From contig NZ_JACHBG010000012.1 in assembly GCF_014207095.1 (NCBI RefSeq), positions 62,001 to 126,000 on the forward strand: DNA of 64,000 nt, written 5' to 3'. The translations under genes were made by a program, and so were the position numbers. Source of the stretch: Martinezella lusitana (GTDB lineage: Bacteria > Pseudomonadota > Alphaproteobacteria > Rhizobiales > Rhizobiaceae). The notes under the pieces were generated by a model. It did not search any database. It was given only the letters and a program-made list of their open reading frames with translations, and was not told where the DNA came from. Positions 25,346-33,395 of the stretch are shown piece by piece (position 1 is the stretch's first letter; the number at the start of each line of letters is the position of its first letter).

Positions 25346-26212
25346 CTATCTTCTCCTCCGGGCGCCAAGCCAGTTCAGGCCGTAGAGGACCCAAAGCGAG
25401 GTGATGAACAAAATCACCGAGGCGGCCACGGCCTTGCCAATGGCGCCTTCCTTGAAGAAGGCCTGGTAGATGTAAATCGAAAGCGATGTGGTGGATCCGC
25501 CCGCGCCGCTTCCGGTCAAGGCATAGACATTATCGAAAACGCGGAATCCATCGATGAAGCGGATGAAGAAGGCAACGACGAGTGTCGGGATCATCAGCGG
25601 CAGGTCGATGCGCCATAGCCGCTGCAGGCCGGTTGCGCCGTCGAGCGCCGCCGCCTCATGCACGTCTGTGGGGAGGGCGATATAGGCGACGTAAAAGAGC
25701 AGGAAGGCGAAAGGCGTCCATTGCAGCACCTCGATGACGAGCAGCGTGCGAAAGGCATTCGTATAATCGAGGAAGGCGGGGCTGTCGCCGAACCATTCGA
25801 ACAGATAATAGGGCACAGGTCCGGCAAATTCGTGCAGCACGAGCCGATACATCAGACCGACCATGGCGGGAGCGACCATCAACGGCAGCATCAATGGCGC
25901 CATCAGCACGGGCCGCGCCGATAGCAGCGGTTTCAGGAAAATCGCCAGAAAAAGGCCGAGCAGGCACTCGCTGACGGCGGTAATGATGCCGAAGCGCAAC
26001 GAGAACCATACCGACTGCCAGAATGCCGGCTCCGTCAGGGCGATGACGTAGTTGCCAAAGCCGCTGATCTGCGGATTGCGCAAAGTTTCGAATGAAACCG
26101 TCGAAACGGAATAGACGAGATTGAGAAGAGCCGGAAAGCCGAGAAACAGCAGCAGAAACCCGACAAGCGGTGTCAGGTAGAGCCTGCCTTCGGTGCGTTT
26201 TACAAGAGCCAT
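25346..26212 (-). CDS. CUT1-type ABC sugar permease (MalF-like)
   Basis: 288 residues with six membrane segments. The EAA motif is HEAAALDGATGLQRLWRIDLP near residue 200. It forms the channel with the downstream permease. It is separated from the binding-protein gene by a 51-bp gap that holds a strong stem-loop. Confidence 0.92.
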   Translation of the reverse strand: MALVKRTEGRLYLTPLVGFLLLFLGFPALLNLVYSVSTVSFETLRNPQISGFGNYVIALTEPAFWQSVWFSLRFGIITAVSECLLGLFLAIFLKPLLSARPVLMAPLMLPLMVAPAMVGLMYRLVLHEFAGPVPYYLFEWFGDSPAFLDYTNAFRTLLVIEVLQWTPFAFLLFYVAYIALPTDVHEAAALDGATGLQRLWRIDLPLMIPTLVVAFFIRFIDGFRVFDNVYALTGSGAGGSTTSLSIYIYQAFFKEGAIGKAVAASVILFITSLWVLYGLNWLGARRRR

Positions 26213-26227
26213 GGTGTCAGCTGCAGC

Positions 26228-26256
26228 GACCGGATGCCCGATTAGGGCATCCGGTC
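26228..26256 (-). repeat. Intercistronic stem-loop between binding protein and permease genes
   Basis: Perfect 12-bp inverted repeat GACCGGATGCCC-GATTA-GGGCATCCGGTC without a following T-run. Such hairpins after binding-protein genes commonly stabilise the upstream mRNA so that the binding protein is made in excess; that role is inferred. Confidence 0.6.
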
Positions 26257-26263
26257 TTTGTCC

Positions 26264-27589
26264 TTATTTCTTCAGGAGATCCTGCATGCCCGTCTTGGTA
26301 TGGGCAAGGGCATCCTCGAGGCTCTGCTGGCCCGACCAGTAGCCGGTGAACTCTTTCGCCTGCAGTTCATAGACCGATAGCGCCTTGGCCGAGGTGGCGC
26401 CGGTCATGACATAGCCATACTTGCTGGCGAACTCGCCGAGCTTGACCAGATCCGGGCGCTCCTTGGCCACCTTGGCGACGACGTCGGGCGTCAGAGCGGG
26501 CGATCCGCCGGCACGGGCATAGGCCAGAGCCGCATCCTCGGAAGAAAGCCACGTCAGGAACTTGACCGCACCTTCCTTGTTCTTGGCGTTCTTGTTCAGG
26601 CCGAGGCCAAGACCGTGAATATGGTCGGTGCGACCGTTCGGACCGGCCGGCGGCGCGACGACGCCGGTAACGTCGGCGACGGCAGGAGACTTCTTCGGGT
26701 CGGTGAGCTCGGCCGCAGCCGCATTCCACTGCAATGCGGTCGCCGCCTGTCCGGAGCTGTAGGCGGCGTTGGTTTCGGCATATTCGTAGCTCAGCGAATC
26801 CTTTGGCGAAGCACCGGCGTCGTAAAGCGTCTTATAGAGCTTCAGTGCCGTCTTATATGCATCCGAATCGATCGTGACCTTGCCGCTGGCATCCGTCCAG
26901 TCGCCGCCATAGGAGCGCGGCAGGGATTGGAAGACCATCATGTTGAACAGAAGGTTCTTCATTTGCAGCACGGTGCCGTAGCGGACCGGGCTCTGGCGGT
27001 TCACCTGTTTGCTGAAATAGAGCGAGGTGGCCGCCCAGTCGTCCCAGGTCCAACCGTCAGGCTGCTTGGGCGCAAGCTCCTTGCCGAGGAATTTCTTGGA
27101 AATCTCGGCATATTTGGCTTTGGCTTCCGGATCGGCCATGAGCGCGTCGACGAGGTCCTTGCGGTAGTACATGAAGTGCAGCGAAAGGTCCGTCGGCACG
27201 CCATATTGCTTGCCGTCGAATTGCATCGTCTTCAGGACGGTGTCTCCGAATACTTTCGATGCCTCGGCATTGAGCTCGACGGGCTCCATATAGGGCGCAT
27301 AGCGGCCGATCGAATAGGTCGCGACCAGATTGACGTCGAAGGCATTCGAGCCGGCTGCCATGTCGGCCTGCAGCTTGTCGAAGAAGCCGTCGCGGTTGAA
27401 GAACAGCAGCTCGACCTTGTCGGCATCCGATGCGGTCTTGTTATAGAGATCCGTCGTGGCGCGCAGCGCCGTTTCTTCTGAGCCGCCCGGCCATCCGAGG
27501 ACGACGACCTTAGCGTTTGCCAGGCCGGGAAGTGCTGTTGCCGACAGCATCAGGGCGAGCAGCGCAGAGGATATATGCCTGAATTTCAT
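26264..27589 (-). CDS. ABC sugar-binding protein (family 1)
   Basis: 441 residues, extracellular solute-binding protein family 1. The Sec signal peptide is MKFRHISSALLALMLSATA, cleaved near LANA-KV. The mature start KVVVLGWPGGSEETALRA, the GVPTDLSLHFMYYRKDL hinge and the C-terminal NAKNKEGAVKFLTWLSS are typical of CUT1 binding proteins. It lies directly downstream of the NanE-NanK fusion, so N-acetylmannosamine or a related amino sugar is the best guess for its ligand. Confidence 0.92.
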   Translation of the reverse strand: MKFRHISSALLALMLSATALPGLANAKVVVLGWPGGSEETALRATTDLYNKTASDADKVELLFFNRDGFFDKLQADMAAGSNAFDVNLVATYSIGRYAPYMEPVELNAEASKVFGDTVLKTMQFDGKQYGVPTDLSLHFMYYRKDLVDALMADPEAKAKYAEISKKFLGKELAPKQPDGWTWDDWAATSLYFSKQVNRQSPVRYGTVLQMKNLLFNMMVFQSLPRSYGGDWTDASGKVTIDSDAYKTALKLYKTLYDAGASPKDSLSYEYAETNAAYSSGQAATALQWNAAAAELTDPKKSPAVADVTGVVAPPAGPNGRTDHIHGLGLGLNKNAKNKEGAVKFLTWLSSEDAALAYARAGGSPALTPDVVAKVAKERPDLVKLGEFASKYGYVMTGATSAKALSVYELQAKEFTGYWSGQQSLEDALAHTKTGMQDLLKK

Positions 27590-27636
27590 TGTAGTTCCCT
27601 CTCTTTATCGTTGTTGATTGACGTATGCAGGCTTGT

Positions 27637-29151
27637 TTAGCGATGGCGACCGGCGAGATCAGAGGCGCCAATGATGCCGGCTCGCGGGCCAAGGCTTGCG
27701 GCCACCAGATGCGGTGCGAGATGGTGAGGAAGCTCCGTCAACTGCGCGCGAACGGCTTCGAGATAGCCAGGCGCCAGACCTATGCCGCCGCCCATGACGA
27801 TGCGTTTGGGAGCAAACATCATCTGGATGTCTCGGCAGAGGAGGGCGACGCGGGCGGCCGATCGCGCGATGATCGCCTGCGCCCACGTCTCGCCACGGCG
27901 CGCCTGCTCGAATATTTCGGGTGCCTCTATCGGATGTCCGGAGGCCGTAGCTTTTGCCGCCATCCAGCGGCCGGAAACGACATCCTCCAGCGGAGATTGA
28001 CCGTCGGTCGGCGCACGAAGCAGGCCGAAGTGGCCGGCAAGGCCAAGCAATGGTCGCCCATTGACCACAACGCCGCCACCGATCCCGGTGGAAATGGTCA
28101 GGAACACCGTGTCCTCGTTGTTGCCGGCACCGAACCTGTATTCGCCCCAGGCGGCCGCCTGGGCGTCGTTGACGGCAAAGGCTGGCTTGCCAAACAGCTT
28201 GCTGGCCTGTGCGACCAGAGGATAGTCGTCCGGGATTGCTAGAGTGGCCGGGTTGAGCGCAGACCAGCATCCTTCACGAATGAGGCCGGTCGCAGCGATG
28301 CCCACCTGTTCGTACTGCCCCTTCCATGATGATGTCTGCTCGGCCATCGCGGCCAACCAGGCATCAGGGCCAGCCTCTCGGCTGGTCAGGATTGTTGCTT
28401 CGGCGAGGATCTGTGTGCCGCGCACGAGCGCCGCGAGCGTCTTGGTGCCACCGATATCGATCGCCAAGGTTGCTGCCTCTCGCTGTGAGAAGGCGGCCGA
28501 GACTGCGTCGTGGAACCACGACGTCACATGTTCGGTTCTGGTGATCGCCGATCCGACGACAACGGCGCAAGCGCCGGCACAGACCGCTTCTGCCGCCTGT
28601 TCAGGCGTGCGGATCCGGCCCTCGGCGATCACATAGGGCGTCAGTTGCCGCATGGCGGCGATCAACGCGATATCCGGATCCACGGGCTCCGGGCCGCTGA
28701 CATAACCGGACATGGTCGTGCCGACAAAATCGACGCCAGCGGCCAGTGCGCGTCTTGCATCATCGAGACACGAGCAATCCGCCATGGAAAGCAGGCCGCG
28801 CGCCTTGATGGCCGCCAGAAGTGCCTCGATCGTTGCCGGACGAGGGCGATCGGTGGCGTCGAAGGCGATGATATCGGCTCCGGCATCGGCCAGTGCCTCG
28901 ACATCCACGACGAAGGGGGTGATGCGCACCGGACTGTCGTCAAGGTCGCGCTTGACGATGCCGATGATCGGTGCGTCAACGGCTGCCCTTACGGCTGCGA
29001 CATAGGTTGAAGACTCGATCCGCAAGGCCCGCGCTCCAGCAGCGAGGGCTGATCGAGCGAAGCCGCTGACGAAAATGGCTCCATCCATGGCTCCGTCAGG
29101 CACCGGCTGACATGAGACGATGAGGCTTAGATTGAGATCTTCCTTACGCAT
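27637..29151 (-). CDS. Bifunctional NanE (ManNAc-6-P epimerase) / NanK-type ROK kinase
   Basis: 504 residues in two domains. Residues 1-220 match NanE, the TIM-barrel epimerase that converts N-acetylmannosamine-6-phosphate to N-acetylglucosamine-6-phosphate (IGIVKRDL, DIIAFDATDRPRP, MADCS, VIAEGRI, AVVVGSAITRTE). Residues 228-504 are a ROK sugar kinase with ATP motif IDIGGTKT (231-238), catalytic ND at 328-329 and GIGGGVVVNG. The usual ROK zinc motif CxCGxxGCxE is absent: after H374 the sequence runs APTDGQSPLED with no cysteine. The fusion would phosphorylate and then epimerise ManNAc. No NanA lyase, NagA or NagB is in the window. Confidence 0.9.
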   Translation of the reverse strand: MRKEDLNLSLIVSCQPVPDGAMDGAIFVSGFARSALAAGARALRIESSTYVAAVRAAVDAPIIGIVKRDLDDSPVRITPFVVDVEALADAGADIIAFDATDRPRPATIEALLAAIKARGLLSMADCSCLDDARRALAAGVDFVGTTMSGYVSGPEPVDPDIALIAAMRQLTPYVIAEGRIRTPEQAAEAVCAGACAVVVGSAITRTEHVTSWFHDAVSAAFSQREAATLAIDIGGTKTLAALVRGTQILAEATILTSREAGPDAWLAAMAEQTSSWKGQYEQVGIAATGLIREGCWSALNPATLAIPDDYPLVAQASKLFGKPAFAVNDAQAAAWGEYRFGAGNNEDTVFLTISTGIGGGVVVNGRPLLGLAGHFGLLRAPTDGQSPLEDVVSGRWMAAKATASGHPIEAPEIFEQARRGETWAQAIIARSAARVALLCRDIQMMFAPKRIVMGGGIGLAPGYLEAVRAQLTELPHHLAPHLVAASLGPRAGIIGASDLAGRHR

Positions 29152-29202
29152 TCGGCACCCCTTTTCGGAGTGTCACGATAGACGAAGGTTACTGGAAAGC
29201 AA

Positions 29203-29223
29203 CCGGTTTTAAACTGGTATTAT
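29203..29223 (-). promoter_or_regulatory. Candidate GntR operator upstream of nanE-nanK
   Basis: On the minus strand this reads ATAATACCAGT-N4-AACCGG. The same arrangement (ATAATACCAGT-N4-AACGGG) occurs at 30010-30030 before the regulator gene. The copy here overlaps the regulator's stop codon and lies about 50 bp before the fusion gene's ATG. Confidence 0.55.
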
Positions 29224-29984
29224 CTCTGAAGCTCAAAGACGAAATCGTAGACCTCGCCTTTGTAGCGCGTTTCGCAATATTCGACGATCTCGCCGTCGGC
29301 CAGAAAGCAGCGTCGTTCCGTCGTCAGGATCGGTGCGCCCGGCTCGCAACGTAGATGCTGCGCGTCTTCGGGCGATGCGGCGCGTGCTCGCATTCTCTGT
29401 ACTGCTCGCCGAGGCAGAAAGCCGCGCTGGGCGAGCGCCTCATATAAGGAATCGCCGACGGAGGAGGGCGAGGGGAGAAAGCGTACGGGCACGGCCGCGT
29501 GTTCGACGGCGATCGGGGCGCCATCCGCCGTTCGCACTCTGCGCATGCGTAGGACCTGTGCGTTTGCAGAGATTCCCAGCGCCATCATCTCGGTTGGCGA
29601 TGGGCGGCTCAATTGCTTGGAAAGCCATATACAGCCGGGCTCCATTCCACGCGCCCGCAGGTCTTCGGAAAAGCTCGTCAGTGTCGACAGCGATTTCTCG
29701 ACGCGGTTACCGATTTCGCTGCGTGCACCCTGTCGCCGGCTCAACATGCCTTCCTCTTCCAGCATCGCCAGCGCCTTGCGAACGGTTACTCGCGAGAGCG
29801 AAAGCGCTTCGGCGAGCGATCGTTCACCGGGCAGAGCCGAACCCGGTTTGAAGGCATGACTGCGGACGGCGCTTTCGATCGCTGTCTTGAGCCGCTTGTA
29901 AAGGGGGATCTCAAGCTCGGCGGCGGCGAATTCACTCCTGATCAGCTCAATAATATCGGTTGCCAAGCTGCACCTTCTTTCCAT
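29220..29984 (-). CDS. GntR family (HutC/UTRA) transcriptional regulator
   Basis: 254 residues. The N-terminal winged helix contains PLYKRLKTAIESAVRSHAF, then GERSLAEALSLSRVTVRKAL and a wing with LSRRQGARSEIG. The UTRA effector domain (about 90-250) includes EDLRARGMEPGCIWLSKQ and ends YCETRYKGEVYDFVFEL. Start ATG 29984; a TTG 18 bases in with AAGAAGG before it is possible. It precedes the amino-sugar operon, and a shared 21-bp motif stands in front of both units, so it probably represses them until an amino-sugar phosphate binds. Confidence 0.92.
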   Translation of the reverse strand: MERRCSLATDIIELIRSEFAAAELEIPLYKRLKTAIESAVRSHAFKPGSALPGERSLAEALSLSRVTVRKALAMLEEEGMLSRRQGARSEIGNRVEKSLSTLTSFSEDLRARGMEPGCIWLSKQLSRPSPTEMMALGISANAQVLRMRRVRTADGAPIAVEHAAVPVRFLPSPSSVGDSLYEALAQRGFLPRRAVQRMRARAASPEDAQHLRCEPGAPILTTERRCFLADGEIVEYCETRYKGEVYDFVFELQR

Positions 29985-30009
29985 GATGCGAGCAGGGAGA
30001 AAATTTCAC

Positions 30010-30030
30010 CCCGTTCGCTACTGGTATTAT
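30010..30030 (-). promoter_or_regulatory. Candidate GntR operator upstream of the regulator gene
   Basis: Second copy of the motif ATAATACCAGT-N4-AACSGG, 26 bp upstream of the regulator ATG, consistent with autoregulation. Confidence 0.5.
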
Positions 30031-30108
30031 TCTGGCGAGCTTTTCTGGATCTGTCGAGAGGAGGAGTGAACGCCGCAGCGGGAAAGATCCGGTGCTGCTG
30101 CCAGGGGC

Positions 30109-30498
30109 TTATGATGCGATAGAGCGGCGTTCCGGCTGCCTGCCCATGGTCGTCTTGCCGACGACGCGCAGCGGGCTTTTGGACGCGATGGGAGTGATAC
30201 TGGTCGTCTTGGTCTTGGTCGCTCCGAGCCAGCGAAGAATCGCATCGAAGCCGGGTTGGGCTGCCCGCTTGAGCTCAGGGCTCATTTCGGCATCCATGCC
30301 GCAAAGCGTTGCGATTTCCTGAAAGTCCACGCGTCCGGCTCTCAGTGGAGGACGCGACTGGAAGACGATGAGCCCGATCATGAAGCCCTTGAGATTTTCA
30401 AAGCTGCGCGGCTGCAGCAGCGGCGCGAGCCTCAGATCACAGAAATCCGAGATCTTGCGTTGGAAAACATCGGAGGCAGAATTCTTCTTTACGGGCAT
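30109..30498 (-). CDS. Hypothetical protein, 129 residues
   Basis: ATG 30498 with a clear AAGGAA ribosome site. The protein starts with a basic segment MPVKKNSASDVFQRKISDF, has a predicted helical middle with hydrophobic GFMIGLIVF, then a conserved-looking stretch FQEIATLCGMDAE and PGFDAILRWLG, and ends in a basic, threonine-rich, probably disordered tail. No domain is recognised. The middle could be a helix-turn-helix of a DNA-binding protein, but this is weak. It stands alone between the amino-sugar regulator and a short plus-strand gene. Confidence 0.6.
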   Translation of the reverse strand: MPVKKNSASDVFQRKISDFCDLRLAPLLQPRSFENLKGFMIGLIVFQSRPPLRAGRVDFQEIATLCGMDAEMSPELKRAAQPGFDAILRWLGATKTKTTSITPIASKSPLRVVGKTTMGRQPERRSIAS

Positions 30499-30793
30499 TA
30501 TTCATTCCTTGCATGCGACCTCATCCAAAGGTCGGGGTGTGGCCCGCTAAAGCACTGAGGTTAACGAAGCGCAAACAACCGACCGTTTGGCCGCTTTCAA
30601 ATCTACGATGTGTCGACATTTGGCAAGGGGATAACGATCACGCTTGAGTTAGAATCCGGCGACGGTCAGCGGCTTGGGCGTGATGGGTGGGGATTTTGAC
30701 ATTTGCGGCGCAAGACTATGAAAAAACTGTAACTTGCCTCGCGTGTCGATGAGAGCGACATTTGCCTTGCGCCGGCTTGATGAGGTGAAAGAC
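30499..30793. other. Intergenic region with no recognised gene
   Basis: About 295 bp between divergent small genes. It should hold both promoters. No repeat, RNA or convincing frame was seen apart from the GAGGTGAA ribosome site at its right edge. Confidence 0.4.
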
Positions 30794-30952
30794 ATGTCAG
30801 TCTTGGAAATGTTGGTAAGACGTCGCATGCAGGAAGAATATGCCAAGGGCACTTCGCCAGAGCGGATTACCCGGCTCCTGCAGGAATTTTTCAACGGGAC
30901 AGAAGCCTCCCAGGCAGATGCTGCCCCGCGCAAGGCGTCCAATAGCCGATAG
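30794..30952 (+). CDS. Small hypothetical protein, 52 residues
   Basis: ATG 30794 follows GAGGTGAAAGAC, a good ribosome site; a longer in-frame start at 30734 lacks one. The protein starts MSVLEMLVRRRMQEEYAKG, is charged and helical, contains SPERITRLLQEFFNG and ends in a short alanine-rich tail. No family is recognised. A hairpin follows at 30972-31004, consistent with a short monocistronic unit. Confidence 0.5.
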   Translation: MSVLEMLVRRRMQEEYAKGTSPERITRLLQEFFNGTEASQADAAPRKASNSR

Positions 30953-30971
30953 AAATCAACAGGTGGAATAA

Positions 30972-31004
30972 AGCCGGCCCTTGAGGTTTTCTCGAGAGCC
31001 GGCT
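30972..31004. terminator. Hairpin between the small gene and ampC
   Basis: Arms AGCCGGC and GCCGGCT with a partly paired interior (CTTGAG/CTCGAG). Followed by T-rich sequence more clearly on the minus strand (TTTATT), so it may end the beta-lactamase operon and the convergent small gene. Confidence 0.6.
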
Positions 31005-31041
31005 GTTTGGCGAATGGAGCGAGAACGAGCGCTTCTGCCCA

Positions 31042-32232
31042 TTACGGAGCGGTGCCAGTGCCCTCCAGCTTTTCGATCGCAGTCAGGATCTTATATGCCG
31101 CCTTGACGCGTTCCGGATTCGGGTAATTCTTGTTTGCCAGCAGCACGATAGCGGTCTGCCGTGCCGGAATGAAAACCGCGTAAGCGCCGAAGCCGCCTGT
31201 CGAACCTGTCTTGTTGAGCAGGATGTCTTTTTTCTGCTGTTGCGGCGAGTTGAGAGGTTCTGTCTTGTGCGGTTCGAGCGCCATGTCGGATGAATTGCCG
31301 CCAAGCAGGCGGGCAAGCGTCGTTGGATAGGCGTAGGTCTCCCAGCCCAGAGCCTGGGTCATATTCCCCACACTATAGTAGCCGACATGGGTTTCAGCGA
31401 TCGCGCGCTGCAAGGTTCCGTCTCTGAGCCGCGAACTGTCCATATTGGTCTCGAGGACGCTGAGCAAATCGGAGGCCGTGGTCTTGATGCCGTAGGCCTG
31501 GGCATCAAGAGCGCCGGGGCCAACGCGCATCGGTTTTCCCTGCTTTGAATAGCCATAGGCATAATTGCGCATCTCGGTGGTCGGGACGTGAACATAGGTG
31601 TGCTTGAGCCCGAGGGCGGCAAGGATCTTGTCCTGCATCAGCGTGTCGAACGGCTCGCCCATGGCTCGCGCCGCCAGATAGCCAAATAGGCCGATGCTGG
31701 GGTTGGAATACTGCCGATAGCTGCCGGGCGCGTAGGAGGGATGCCAGTTGCGATAATAGGCGACCATCTTGTCCTGATCGGTCACCTCTTTCGGAAACTG
31801 CAGGGGCAGGCCGCCGGCGGTGTAAGTGCCGAGCTCCAGCAGGCTGATCTTGTCGAAGCTGCTTCCGGCAAGTTCAGGCATATATTTCGTCGCCTTGTCT
31901 GAGAAGGACAGCTTTCCGCTGACTTGCGCGTAAGAGGCGAGCACTGCGGTAAAAGTCTTGCTGACAGAGCCAATCTCGAAGATCGTGTCATTCGTAACTT
32001 TTTGACTGGCTTCCTTCGAGGCGACGCCGTAGTTGAACACGTAGCGTTCGCCCTTGATGCTGATCGCAAGAGCCAGACCGGGAATGTCATTTTCCTTCAT
32101 GAGCGGTCGGATGGTGGCATCGACCATCTGCCGGAGGCGGTCCTGGTCGCCGGGACCTGCGGCATGAGCCGCCCCGCTATAGGCAAGGCAGCAGGCGGCA
32201 ACGCCGAGCGTCCGCAATGGATTGAAACGCAT
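31042..32232 (-). CDS. ampC: Class C beta-lactamase (AmpC type)
   Basis: 396 residues from ATG 32232, with a Sec signal peptide MRFNPLRTLGVAACCLAYSG cut near AHA-AG. Periplasmic serine enzyme that hydrolyses beta-lactams. Active-site motifs are SVSK (catalytic Ser89, Lys92), YSN (175-177) and KTG (341-343), with class C spacing. The class A beta-lactamase gene ends 109 bp upstream on the same strand and the AmpR-type regulator is divergent from that gene, so both enzymes may be induced together. Length slightly above the usual 380-390. Activity spectrum cannot be read from sequence. Confidence 0.93.
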   Translation of the reverse strand: MRFNPLRTLGVAACCLAYSGAAHAAGPGDQDRLRQMVDATIRPLMKENDIPGLALAISIKGERYVFNYGVASKEASQKVTNDTIFEIGSVSKTFTAVLASYAQVSGKLSFSDKATKYMPELAGSSFDKISLLELGTYTAGGLPLQFPKEVTDQDKMVAYYRNWHPSYAPGSYRQYSNPSIGLFGYLAARAMGEPFDTLMQDKILAALGLKHTYVHVPTTEMRNYAYGYSKQGKPMRVGPGALDAQAYGIKTTASDLLSVLETNMDSSRLRDGTLQRAIAETHVGYYSVGNMTQALGWETYAYPTTLARLLGGNSSDMALEPHKTEPLNSPQQQKKDILLNKTGSTGGFGAYAVFIPARQTAIVLLANKNYPNPERVKAAYKILTAIEKLEGTGTAP

Positions 32233-32341
32233 GTTCAAGATGATGTCCTCATTATAGTGGTAGACGGCGCCGAGCGACGCGGCAGAGAGATGATTTGGAC
32301 GGCAACCTCCCATGGCGATTGTCGCCTCCGATTTGCAGGCT

Positions 32342-33235
32342 TCAGATCGCCGCGGCGATACGGCCGATCTCCGCTATGACTGCGTTGCGCTCGTCCGACG
32401 CAATTCCCGGTATCTCGCAATAGGCTGTGACGATGATGGGGGCTCGGTTCGCCGGCCACAGCACCGCGATGTCGTTGGCATTGCCGAACTTGTCTTCATT
32501 CGTTCCCGTCTTGTCGCCCGCCAGCCAATCCTTGGGGAGACCGGCACGCAGACGGGCGTCGCCCGTCTTTGTCATGATCAGCCATGCGGCAAGTTGTGAT
32601 CGCGATGCAGGCGTCAGCACGTCGGTAAACAGCAGTCGACGCAGGTTCTCCAGCATGGCCGCAGCCGTTGTCGTGTCGCGCTCGTCGCCCGGTGAATCGT
32701 GGTAGTTCAATTCCGGCTCGACGCGGTCGAGATGTGTGATTTCGTCGCCGAGATTGCGGCAGAAAGCGGTCAACACCTTCGGTCCGCCAAAGCTTGCAAG
32801 CAGGAGGTTTGCCGCCGCATTGTCGCTGAGGGTGATGGTTGCTGCGCAGAGTTCGGCAACGGTCATGCCGGCATTGCCGACATTCACTTTAGTTGCCGGC
32901 GAGTTACTCACGAGATCGCTTTTCGTATAGCGAATACGCCGATCTAGCCTTTCTTCGCCCTTGTCTACCCGCGCCAACACCAGGGCTGCCAAGAGGGCCT
33001 TGAAGGTGCTGCACATCAGGATGCGCTCGTCCGCGCGGTGTTCGATGCGCCTGCCGCTTGCCAGGTCGAGAATGCTGACGCAGATGCGTCCCGGGTGCTT
33101 GCTTTCAAGCGCTGCAAGCTGCGCTTCCCCTGAAACACTGTCCGCTGCGCGTCCAATCCCGCTTATCCCGGCCAGAACAGGGAGTGCAAGCAAGCTGCCG
33201 GCAAGGCTCTGCCGGCGTGACAATAAGATCGTCAT
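32342..33235 (-). CDS. Class A beta-lactamase
   Basis: 297 residues. The N-terminus SRRQSLAGSLLALPVLAG looks like a twin-arginine signal, as known for several class A enzymes. Motifs: STFK (Ser76, Lys79), SDN (137-139), EPELN with the general base Glu173 and Asn177, and KTG (242-244). Cys75 precedes the catalytic serine as in carbapenemases of this class, but the residue after KTG-T is Asn, so their typical disulfide cannot form. The gene is divergent from an AmpR-type regulator, the classical inducible arrangement, and is followed by a class C enzyme. Confidence 0.95.
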   Translation of the reverse strand: MTILLSRRQSLAGSLLALPVLAGISGIGRAADSVSGEAQLAALESKHPGRICVSILDLASGRRIEHRADERILMCSTFKALLAALVLARVDKGEERLDRRIRYTKSDLVSNSPATKVNVGNAGMTVAELCAATITLSDNAAANLLLASFGGPKVLTAFCRNLGDEITHLDRVEPELNYHDSPGDERDTTTAAAMLENLRRLLFTDVLTPASRSQLAAWLIMTKTGDARLRAGLPKDWLAGDKTGTNEDKFGNANDIAVLWPANRAPIIVTAYCEIPGIASDERNAVIAEIGRIAAAI

Positions 33236-33335
33236 CGTGGTTCCAATTCAATTTTTGTTGAGCAGAGGGCTTGCAGTCAGGAGTCGTGGAGACCCTGAAA
33301 ATCACCTTGCGACGCGGACTATGCCGCTGCTTCGT

Positions 33336-33390
33336 GCCCTAGACAAACGATCAATTTTGGGCTTAGGCATGAGAAAAACTTGGGCTTAGG
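33336..33390. promoter_or_regulatory. AmpR-type operator region (direct repeats)
   Basis: TTGGGCTTAGG occurs twice, at 33357-33367 and 33380-33390, 23 bp apart; GCCCTAG at 33337 is a partial inverted copy. The second repeat covers the ribosome site of the regulator gene. Two helical turns of spacing suit a LysR-type tetramer acting on both divergent promoters. Confidence 0.55.
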
Positions 33391-33395
33391 ACACA

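Noticed and set aside
33236..33395. Additional small gene between bla and ampR
   Set aside because: Only short frames without ribosome sites; the region is explained as a divergent promoter with operators.
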